Assembly (NCBI GenBank): GCA_016290215.1
Contig: JAEETH010000028.1
Coordinates: 1 to 39,718 of the forward strand
Length of the DNA: 39,718 bases
From: Bacteroidales bacterium
GTDB lineage: Bacteria > Bacteroidota > Bacteroidia > Bacteroidales > F082
Direction: 5' to 3'
The notes below the pieces were generated by a model. The model searched no databases. It had not been told where the DNA came from and saw nothing but the letters and a program-made list of their open reading frames with translations. Every line of letters starts with the position of its first letter. The stretch's first letter is position 1. The translations under genes were made by a program, and so were the position numbers. This document shows, in pieces, positions 1 through 6,330 of this stretch.

Positions 1-1195
1 GATATTCTTCAGAAGAATAATCGTATTCTGTTATATCTGTGATGAAACGTAGATTTCTGAAATACTGACCTTCGGGATAGAATATCTTATCAGCTCCGAC
101 ATAATTAGAAGGAGCTTCCAAAGCATAAATGAAATGTTCTGGAAATAAATCTGCATGTTGCATGGCATTCACGGAATCAGGGTCGATGAACACATTAGCA
201 AAAGGCGTTGCGGTGAATCCAACGTAGGTTGCATTCATGAACAAATTGCATACTTGACGGATAAGCTTGTTCGTACGAGTTGGGTCGGTTTCGTCTTTAC
301 GAGTATTTACTGATGCGTTGTCTGCCTCGTCATCTATAAGCAACATTGGAACATCAACATAACCTTTAACGGGGTCAATATTCTGGTCTTTCAGCCAATT
401 GAATAATCTTTCCAGTACAGAAACATTCTTTTTCACGACGAAAAGAACCAATGAATTGCTAGCCAATGACATCGTTATATTGTGGGAATTGCCTACAAAA
501 TCATTCAATGTTGAAGTTATAGAAGTAGCTTTGATTGCCTTGTTGTCAAGTCCGACACCGACACGAGGGTGTTTGTCAATTTTTCCTTCTCTCCTTAAGG
601 TAATTCCGACAACGCCCTCATCTATGCGTTCTTGGGTCTGCCTACGAAGGTTCTCAGTAATGCCTGTAAGCAAGATAACAACTTTATATCCAGTATCAGC
701 AGCCTTACAAATTAGGCCAGTGTACGTTGCAGTTTTGCCTGATTGAACATCACCTATGATGAGACCTCGACGAAGACGAGGTTTTTCAAGTATATCATTT
801 GGATTACCAAGGCAATTCAAAATATCAGGTAGGGTTATATCATCAAGTAAATTAATACTTGTACGACTGATTGAGGTATGATTAATGAGATAATCCTTAT
901 AACGAGACCAAAAGAAGTTGTCTTGGATATCCATATTGGAATACCATTCTCTTTTTTCATCATAGTCATTGAAAATAACATGACCTCTATCATGAACAAT
1001 TGCATATTCATACTCAAGGTCAACAAAGAGGCGATTTGTCGTTTCTTTGTCACACTCTATCTGCAATAATTGCACAGCCCGATTAATATAGGAATCCAAA
1101 TCCTCATAGCGTATTTCCATACCTCGCATCTTATCGGCTTCAATCAGATTCTTGGCGAATTGCTTCAGTAGTGTATATTGGTTTTCATTTATCAT
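1..1195 (-). CDS. Z1-domain helicase/endonuclease, 3' end cut by window edge
   Basis: The reverse strand is open from an ATG at 1195 to the window edge, giving 398 residues and no stop. Visible motifs are those of Z1-domain proteins of superfamily II helicase type: Walker A GDVQSGKT at residues 148-155, then LTGITENLRRQTQERID around 177-191, a DEAD-like Walker B LLIDDEADNASVNT at 285-298, and a motif-III-like segment YVGFTATPFANVFID at 324-338. Z1 proteins are usually much longer (roughly 800-950 residues, from general knowledge), so over half is missing here. The start overlaps the end of the upstream ATPase gene by 11 bp, indicating translational coupling. Family knowledge places Z1 proteins in predicted restriction systems together with a Dcm-type methylase and a MORC/MutL-like ATPase, exactly the neighbours seen here. 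The likely role is ATP-driven DNA translocation or cleavage; the exact activity is inference. Confidence 0.9.
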   Translation of the reverse strand, partial: MINENQYTLLKQFAKNLIEADKMRGMEIRYEDLDSYINRAVQLLQIECDKETTNRLFVDLEYEYAIVHDRGHVIFNDYDEKREWYSNMDIQDNFFWSRYKDYLINHTSISRTSINLLDDITLPDILNCLGNPNDILEKPRLRRGLIIGDVQSGKTATYTGLICKAADTGYKVVILLTGITENLRRQTQERIDEGVVGITLRREGKIDKHPRVGVGLDNKAIKATSITSTLNDFVGNSHNITMSLASNSLVLFVVKKNVSVLERLFNWLKDQNIDPVKGYVDVPMLLIDDEADNASVNTRKDETDPTRTNKLIRQVCNLFMNATYVGFTATPFANVFIDPDSVNAMQHADLFPEHFIYALEAPSNYVGADKIFYPEGQYFRNLRFITDITEYDYSSEEY

Positions 1196-2696
1196 GGGTG
1201 ACAAAGTTTTCAAGAAGTTTTTCTTTAAGTTGCGGATATTTATGGAATGTTTCCAATTTAAATAATTCGTCTATTACGGTTTCAACATCATCACCACGAG
1301 CTTTAATCATCGTAGAAGCCATGGTTACTGCCAATTGATAAATATCGTCTAAACGACCAGCGGTTTCTTCAGGAGCTGAAATTGCCTCATTGCTTTTATC
1401 AATATACATTTGTTGGATTGGAATGTTATTCTCGATTTCAGCGAGAAGCATTTCCAAATAGCCATAATCCTCTTCGCTCATCTTGTCGCGAACAAACTGA
1501 AATAGTTTACTTTCGCGATTGATTTGATAGTAGAATGTGTTATTTCTCCCTTCTTTTCTATCCCAAATATAATCTATGTTTTCGTCTACCTTTTTTGTTC
1601 GTCCTCGGTATGTTTGTTGACGAACCGAAAAATCAAGAGCTTCTTCTATTGATTTCTTTAATCTTTGCAGGATTTGCTTAGGAATAGCAGCTTGTTGCTT
1701 CTTGATGTCAATACTCCACATATCATCCAAGGAATTGGGAATATCTACCCTGATGCGTGTGTTCTTAGTCAATTCAGCTCGTTGTTTCATTCCAAACCAT
1801 GTTCCCCAAATGATAAGACGTTTGTTGCGATAGATATAAAAGCCTTGTTTTGAACGTAGGTTTTCTATACCGCCAACGAGTTGTTTATCCTTTTCTTTCA
1901 ATTCTGTCGCAAATGGCAGAATAAACGGGCGAATAAGTATCAACCGTTCGACTCCTGTGCTATCTATTACATCCAGTTTGATTTCCTTTTTTATAGTAGT
2001 CTTGGGATGCTGTTCAAGGAATGGATCCAATGGCTTTAAATCAGATTCATTTACAAATATGTGTAAACGGGTATTACCGATGCCAGCTAAAAAACGATGG
2101 AAAATGAGAGCCAACGTCTTTTCTAAAGAATTACGAAATTCCATCAGCGTAGAGTACACTTGGCCGCCACTAGATTTAGATATTACGTCAAAATCTTGCC
2201 AAATCACCATTGTTCCTTTGGACTGAGCTTTGAGTTTTTCAATATAAGGAAGATTCGATATTTCAGCGGTGCTCAATTCTTGAACCAGCCAATCCTTTGT
2301 TTCGAGAATATAGTTATAGTCCCATGTAAGTCCATGAAGATCTTTACCATCAAAACTAACCACTGTTAGGCAACGACATTGGGACAATGATGCCGATTTA
2401 AGGCCCATTCCAAAACGGCCTAAATCATCCTCTGCGCGTTCTTCTTCTGCGGAAAAACTACCATAACGCATGGCCTCAAAAAGAACTTCTTCTGACATTC
2501 CATCTCCATCGTCCAGAATACCTAAAGCTAGTTCATCCATAGGACTTGTGGGAAACAATACTCGGATATTCTGTGCATGAGAACTAATACTGTTGTCTAT
2601 GACATCAGCAACAGCAGACTCAAAAGAATAACCCATTGAGCGAAGAGAGCCCATCAATGTAGAGGCTTTCGGAACCAGTTTTCTATCTTTGCTCAT
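1185..2696 (-). CDS. GHKL-type (MORC/MutL-like) ATPase of a predicted restriction system
   Basis: This 503-residue protein carries the Bergerat ATP-binding fold at its N-terminus. The N box is ESAVADVIDNSISSHA (residues 26-41), the G1 box is DDGDGM (62-67) and the G2 box is GRFGMGLKSAS (93-103). This pattern is shared by gyrase B, Hsp90, MutL and MORC proteins. The remaining 400 residues hold no motif I can name; the family normally has an S5-like transducer domain followed by a variable region. No histidine-kinase phosphoacceptor or membrane segment is visible, so a sensor kinase is unlikely. Its start overlaps the methylase gene by 14 bp and its end overlaps the Z1 gene by 11 bp. In MORC/MutL-associated restriction systems such an ATPase is thought to act as an ATP-gated clamp or switch on DNA; that role is inferred from family and context. 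Confidence 0.88.
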   Translation of the reverse strand: MSKDRKLVPKASTLMGSLRSMGYSFESAVADVIDNSISSHAQNIRVLFPTSPMDELALGILDDGDGMSEEVLFEAMRYGSFSAEEERAEDDLGRFGMGLKSASLSQCRCLTVVSFDGKDLHGLTWDYNYILETKDWLVQELSTAEISNLPYIEKLKAQSKGTMVIWQDFDVISKSSGGQVYSTLMEFRNSLEKTLALIFHRFLAGIGNTRLHIFVNESDLKPLDPFLEQHPKTTIKKEIKLDVIDSTGVERLILIRPFILPFATELKEKDKQLVGGIENLRSKQGFYIYRNKRLIIWGTWFGMKQRAELTKNTRIRVDIPNSLDDMWSIDIKKQQAAIPKQILQRLKKSIEEALDFSVRQQTYRGRTKKVDENIDYIWDRKEGRNNTFYYQINRESKLFQFVRDKMSEEDYGYLEMLLAEIENNIPIQQMYIDKSNEAISAPEETAGRLDDIYQLAVTMASTMIKARGDDVETVIDELFKLETFHKYPQLKEKLLENFVTHDK

Positions 2697-3795
2697 GTTC
2701 TTTGGTTTGTTTAACTATTTGTTGGAATACAGCTTTGGCAAGTAGTGGAGGAACAGCATTGCCAATTTGTTGTTGAATATGCATCAACGAACCCTCGAAT
2801 ATAAAGGTGTCAGGAAAGCTTTGAAGCCGAGCAGCCTCTCTTACAGAAATCCCTCTGTCTTCCCATGGATGGATTAACATGCTTTTCCTGTAATTTGAGA
2901 TAACTACGGATGGCTGGTCTTCTCTCAAACGCTTATAGATTCCACTATGACACCTGCCTTTGTCTGCATAGTTTTGCATCAAAAAATCAGGTATGGCACG
3001 CCAGTTTTGTCCTTGGCCAATATATTTATAGCGTTCGATAACTAAATCGTTGTTACGAGAAACATAGTTTTGACGAGCTTTATCAGAACCTTTTCGCATC
3101 AATCGCGCATATTCACTTACATCTTCAATTGTTTGTGTGTAGGCGGCTTCATCTAACATCTCTCCATTTTGTAATGAAGGCAAATCTGCTATTGCTTCTT
3201 TTACTGTTATTGGTGATGTATGCTTTTCGGGAAACTTAAAGTCAATACCTAATCTGTTGCCAACTAAAAAGAATCGATTTCTTTTCTGTGGAACGCCATA
3301 GTCGGAAGCCCAAAGTATTGACGAGGAAATATTATTATACCCTTCAATTGCACGGAAATGGTCTTCTATCATTGTCCGTGTCTTACCGTCATTGATATTA
3401 GTTATTCCCCAGACATTTTCTAAGACAAACCATGCTGGCCTTATTTCTTGGACAAACCGAACAAACTCCAGGAACAAGAAATTTTTCTGGTTATCCATAT
3501 TCCTTGTTCTGGTATTTGACATCGAAAAGCCTTGACACGGGGGTCCGCCCATTATAACGAACACTGGTTGTTCGTCTTTGATTAAAGTCTTTGGATTTAT
3601 CTTTTGGATGTCGCCTTGAACCACTTCTGCTCCTTTATGATTACGCAAGAAAGTTTGCGCTGCACTCTTATTGATTTCAACAGCAGTGCTTATTTTTATG
3701 CCTGCCATCTCAGCTCCAAGGCTTAGTCCGCCAGCTCCGGAGAAAATGTCTATTCCATATCGCATTATTTCTAATAATTTAGATTCAAGCCTCAA
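2683..3795 (-). CDS. DNA (cytosine-5-)-methyltransferase, Dcm family
   Basis: All main C5-methylase motifs are present in 370 residues: motif I DIFSGAGG (16-23), motif IV GGPPCQGFS with the catalytic Cys87 (83-91), motif VI ENVWG (126-130), motif VIII QKRNRFFLVG (170-179), and motifs IX-X from about RLREDQPSVVIS to QQIGNAVPP (289-350). It should transfer a methyl group from S-adenosylmethionine to cytosine C5. The target-recognition region, about residues 185-285, is too variable to read a specificity. Two starts are possible: the ATG at 3795, which overlaps the preceding small gene by 11 bp, or the ATG at residue 11, which gives MRYGIDIFSG and would remove that overlap. I keep the longer one. 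As the second gene of the operon it probably protects host DNA from the downstream ATPase/Z1 machinery. Confidence 0.95.
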   Translation of the reverse strand: MRLESKLLEIMRYGIDIFSGAGGLSLGAEMAGIKISTAVEINKSAAQTFLRNHKGAEVVQGDIQKINPKTLIKDEQPVFVIMGGPPCQGFSMSNTRTRNMDNQKNFLFLEFVRFVQEIRPAWFVLENVWGITNINDGKTRTMIEDHFRAIEGYNNISSSILWASDYGVPQKRNRFFLVGNRLGIDFKFPEKHTSPITVKEAIADLPSLQNGEMLDEAAYTQTIEDVSEYARLMRKGSDKARQNYVSRNNDLVIERYKYIGQGQNWRAIPDFLMQNYADKGRCHSGIYKRLREDQPSVVISNYRKSMLIHPWEDRGISVREAARLQSFPDTFIFEGSLMHIQQQIGNAVPPLLAKAVFQQIVKQTKEHEQR

Positions 3796-4063
3796 TAGGC
3801 TTCAATGCTTTTTCAAGTTCCTGAAGGCCGAGTTCGTAGATGTCGACTCCTGCAGCTTCGCAGGCATCGAACGACTCTTCCATCAGTCGGTTGTACAGAA
3901 TCATTTCATCATCAGTGAACGTCGGCGTTTTGTCATCAAGGCTGATATAGTCTGCAAAGTCATCATCCGGATGAAAGTTGACTTTGCGCTCATCAACCAA
4001 ATGATGGAAGAATGCCTTAACATCGGCCACAGATGTGATGTGGGATTTCTCGTTCATTATCAT
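3785..4063 (-). CDS. 92-residue unknown acidic protein heading the methylase-ATPase-Z1 operon
   Basis: I do not recognise the family. The product is small and acidic, with clusters such as HPDDDFADYISLDDK and a C-terminal amphipathic stretch YELGLQELEKALKPIEA. There is no signal peptide or membrane segment. It starts MIMNEK; the second ATG two codons on is equally possible. Its end overlaps the methylase start by 11 bp, and a Bacteroidetes-type -7 promoter box lies about 90 bp upstream, so it is the likely first gene of the operon. First-position small proteins in such operons are often regulators, or antitoxin-like or control proteins, but nothing in the sequence proves that here. The pattern ITSVADVKAFFHHLVDERKV resembles small Bacteroidales proteins of unknown function. 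Confidence 0.75.
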   Translation of the reverse strand: MIMNEKSHITSVADVKAFFHHLVDERKVNFHPDDDFADYISLDDKTPTFTDDEMILYNRLMEESFDACEAAGVDIYELGLQELEKALKPIEA

Positions 4064-4150
4064 CTTCTTTTATTCGATAAACACTCAACTATTCGCAATG
4101 TTCGAAATCTTATCATTGTCGGGTTCTATTCTTCCTTTTTTAAATCGGTA

Positions 4151-4158
4151 CAAAAATA
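4151..4158 (-). promoter_or_regulatory. Candidate -7 promoter box for the methylase-ATPase-Z1 operon
   Basis: Read on the minus strand this is TATTTTTG, a full match to the Bacteroidetes -7 consensus TAnnTTTG. It lies about 90 bp before the ATG at 4063, which implies a leader of roughly 80 nt. No clear -33 TTTG was found at the usual 19-21-bp spacing; GTTTTC near 4173-4178 is the closest. Confidence 0.45.
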
Positions 4159-4207
4159 GTAAAGATTCATTAGAAAACAGCATACTTAATATGAAAAATT
4201 ATGCCCA

Positions 4208-4250
4208 ATAAAAAAATTCCTCCCCACAAGCCCTTAAGCTCATGGGGAGG
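4208..4250 (-). terminator. Rho-independent terminator after the DUF6261-like gene
   Basis: The arms CCTCCCCA (4219-4226) and TGGGGAGG (4243-4250) form an 8-bp stem with a short inner AGC/GCT pairing. On the minus strand the hairpin is followed by AATTTTTTTA, a proper U-tract. It sits about 60 bp past the stop at 4311 and separates the DUF6261-like gene from the defence operon. Confidence 0.8.
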
Positions 4251-4285
4251 CGGCGGATATATTTAATCAAATCAGTTCATCCGCC

Positions 4286-4318
4286 TAAAAAAGAAAGTAT
4301 CGCCTTTGAATCAGGCGA
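4286..4318 (-). terminator. Second, weaker hairpin overlapping the DUF6261-like stop codon
   Basis: TCGCC (4300-4304) pairs with GGCGA (4314-4318) around a 9-nt loop that contains the stop codon. On the minus strand it is followed by a pyrimidine-rich run ending TTTTTTAGG. It could be a tandem terminator with the stronger one downstream. The short stem makes this uncertain. Confidence 0.35.
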
Positions 4319-5075
4319 CAGCGGTGGGCTGAGGTTCTTCGTCGGAAGTCTCCTCGTCGTCTTCAAGCTCCACCGTGATGTGAAGATAGTCGCTCTTTCG
4401 CCGGGTGGCATTCAGCCTTGTGATGATTTGCATCACCACGGCGAGATGCTCGGCGTAGTCGTCGGGCTGCTTCGCGGCCATGGCTTCGAGATAGTCCACC
4501 AAGGTCACAAGCCTGTCCGCCGCCTCCCGCTTCATCGACATCAAGGGTTGCCCCTTGGGCGCAGTGCCTTTGGCATGGTCGACCTGCTGCAATGCCTCCC
4601 TCAATGTCGTCAACGCCTTTTGCACGCCTTCGATGCGGCTCTCCAACTCGGGCAGTCGCCTCACATGCTCCTGCATTTCGGGCGCGTTCAGGTTGCGCAA
4701 CAAAGTGCTCACTGCACCCACCCGCTCGTCGACCTTCATCCAGGCGAAAGGCTTGCTGTAGGAGTCGTACACCTGCTTGAGCACCAAGGCACTGGCCTTT
4801 ATCGCGTCATCCTGCACATACATGCTCGAGTCGATGTAGCGCGAAATCGCCATGATCCTTTCCATCAGCTGGCGACTCTCCTGCTTGATGGTGACACGAG
4901 CCTTTTCAACGTGCATGACGTCAAAAATGGCTTTGTTGGCTTGCTCCAATGAGGCAACCAAACCGTTCAGATACTCGTCCGAAGTGAAGCCTTCGAACCG
5001 TTGGCAGATCTCCATGAGACCCGCATAGTACTGGTCAGAGTTCAGTACCAAACTCAGTCTAGAAAGTTTTGTCAT
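4311..5075 (-). CDS. DUF6261-like helical protein of unknown function
   Basis: This 254-residue protein is nearly all predicted helix, with no signal peptide or membrane segment. The segment IKASALVLKQVYDSYSKPFA followed by VGAVSTLLRNLN matches my memory of the Bacteroidales DUF6261 family, whose members are about 240-260 residues with the same helix-turn pattern. It ends in an acidic tail, LEDDEETSDEEPQPTAVA. The start at 5075 follows directly from MTKLSRLSLVLNSDQYY; the beginning, with KLSRLSL, resembles starts in the family. It stands alone, with its own terminator downstream and a long non-coding region of 85-bp repeats upstream. The start codon lies in the loop of a small inverted repeat (5063-5087). 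No function is known to me. Confidence 0.7.
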   Translation of the reverse strand: MTKLSRLSLVLNSDQYYAGLMEICQRFEGFTSDEYLNGLVASLEQANKAIFDVMHVEKARVTIKQESRQLMERIMAISRYIDSSMYVQDDAIKASALVLKQVYDSYSKPFAWMKVDERVGAVSTLLRNLNAPEMQEHVRRLPELESRIEGVQKALTTLREALQQVDHAKGTAPKGQPLMSMKREAADRLVTLVDYLEAMAAKQPDDYAEHLAVVMQIITRLNATRRKSDYLHITVELEDDEETSDEEPQPTAVA

Positions 5076-5087
5076 TGTTAAAACTTT
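5063..5087 (-). promoter_or_regulatory. Inverted repeat holding the DUF6261-like start codon in its loop
   Basis: Perfect 8-bp arms AAAGTTTT (5063-5070) and AAAACTTT (5080-5087) flank a 9-nt loop that contains the ATG at 5075-5073. In RNA this A/U-only hairpin would be weak. It could still affect initiation or serve as a small operator. A chance origin is possible because the arms are of low complexity. Confidence 0.3.
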
Positions 5088-5267
5088 TAGAGGTTAATAA
5101 AAAAGTGATAATACGGCAATGCCGTAACGCATGATTGTGTTCCGATGGCAGCGGCCTGACCATCGGAGGGAGTCATCAAAGTGCCTTGCAATGCGCTTGC
5201 ACCCCATTCCATCAGACTGTAAGCCTGCATCCCACACCTTGTCCCCTCTGATGAGTAGTAAAAGCTC

Positions 5268-5485
5268 TTGAACCAAGAACAAATACAACTCAATTGAGGG
5301 TTAAAGGTCTTGACGCATGACAAAAAGTCTGAATCTGAGTCCTTTCAGGTCTTGCACCAAGAGCAATCACAACTCAGGTGAGTTATCAAAGGTCTTGACG
5401 CATGACGAAAAGTCCGGATCTGAGTCCTTTCGGGTCTTGCACCAAGAGCAATCACAACTCAGGTGAGTTGTCAAAGGTCATGACA
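5268..5485. repeat. Three tandem copies of an 85-bp repeat with two conserved hairpins
   Basis: Two clear units lie at 5316-5400 and 5401-5485, exactly 85 bp apart, with a decayed third copy at about 5268-5315. Each unit holds two small hairpins: TCTTG-N3-CAAGA, and an ACTCA/TGAGT palindrome. In the decayed copy the loop changes from CAC to AAC and the second palindrome becomes CTCAATTGAG, so pairing is kept. They lie about 200 bp upstream of the DUF6261-like gene and could be binding sites or part of a long leader. Confidence 0.85.
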
Positions 5486-5990
5486 CAAGACTTTCAGGGG
5501 CGTTCTCAATGGATGGGGTTCCTATCAATGGCTTATGGAGTCACTGTCAGGATTGTTGCAGCTACGGGCAAGCATAAACGAACGGCGACGGGGCCGCAAC
5601 GTCGGTTTCGTCATTGGTTTCGCTTGCACAAGGCAAAGCTTGGCAGGTTGATGTAAGCAGAACACGGAACTATTGGTTAGGTAGCTCCTCTCCACGGGTT
5701 CAAGACTCACGTAAGTCAAAGTCTCTATTGCCTTGGCATACAAGTCTTGAATGATTGTATCAGTGATGGTTATGTATAACATATATTAATTTTTGTTTCG
5801 CAAAAGTAGGTCATTTTGTTGACATGGAAATAAAAAAAACGTGATATATTTATCAACATATTTATCAACATGCTAAATTTCTGGTTTTCATTAGAAATAT
5901 GGTAAGTTTATGTTATTTAGAACAAAATAGATTAGATGTAAAAGCCGATGAAAAACAGAAGAATAAGACTTATGCATTGCATTTTTATAA
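5486..5990. other. About 500 bp with no credible gene
   Basis: Short open frames exist on both strands, but none has family signals. The left part is mixed sequence. The right part (5785-5950) is AT-rich with a direct repeat TATTTATCAACA at about 5850 and 5862. The only regulatory hint is a minus-strand -7 box at 5801-5808. Confidence 0.5.
5801..5808 (-). promoter_or_regulatory. Candidate -7 box pointing towards the DUF6261-like gene
   Basis: On the minus strand this reads TACTTTTG, matching TAnnTTTG. The nearest convincing gene downstream is the DUF6261-like gene, 725 bp away, so a transcript would carry the 85-bp repeats in a long leader. Alternatively it could serve a small unrecognised ORF starting at 5782. 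No -33 box is obvious. Confidence 0.35.
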
Positions 5991-5992
5991 CC

Positions 5993-6069
5993 GCAGCCAT
6001 AGATGCCCGCCCTCGCACGAGCCAGCGCAGGCATGACATGGCTGCTGGGCAAAGCCCTGAAAGGGCGAC
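5993..6069. repeat. Structured repeat, family GCAGCCAT/ATGGCTGC, copy 1
   Basis: The outer arms GCAGCCAT and ATGGCTGC pair perfectly. Just inside, ATGCC pairs with GGCAT, and a separate hairpin GCCC-TGAA-GGGC follows. Two more copies at 14695-14902 have ATCCC/GGGAT (exact in the second) and GCCCC-GTA-GGGGC at the same places, so base changes are compensated. Confidence 0.8.
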
Positions 6070-6259
6070 TCTAATTCACCCCGATATGCAATGTCGGGTT
6101 TTTATTATATTGGCAATGACGCGAAGCGACATCAAAGCCCTGAAATCGAAGATTAGCTACGCTGAATGCGGAGCATTTCGACGTAGTCAAAGGGCGACCC
6201 TAATTCACCCCGATATGCAATGTCGGGTTTTTATTATATTGACAATGACGCGAAGCGGC
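6061..6259. repeat. 129-bp tandem repeat with the hairpin CCCGA/TCGGG
   Basis: A 70-bp block at 6061-6130 recurs at 6190-6259 with few changes. Each block carries the CCCGA...TCGGG hairpin followed by TTTTTATT on the plus strand, so it resembles a terminator, although no plus-strand gene lies upstream. Between the blocks (about 6136-6195) the AAAGCCCTGAA arm is split from its partner AGGGC by a second hairpin, CTACG...CGTAG with inner ATGC/GCAT. Confidence 0.8.
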
Positions 6260-6330
6260 AACTAACTGATAACTGCAAACTGAACAACTGAACAACTGAC
6301 AACTCTCAACTCTAAACTCTAAACTCTAAA

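Noticed and set aside
5402..5782. Overlapping 84- and 85-codon frames on opposite strands
   Set aside because: The plus frame begins in the 85-bp repeat; the minus frame starts near a -7 box but has no family signal and odd composition (PTLRPRRRSFMLARSC). Neither is convincing.
5948..6265. 105-codon plus-strand frame
   Set aside because: It is made of two translated copies of the 129-bp repeat (RATLIHPDMQCRVFII twice) and has no other protein-like content.
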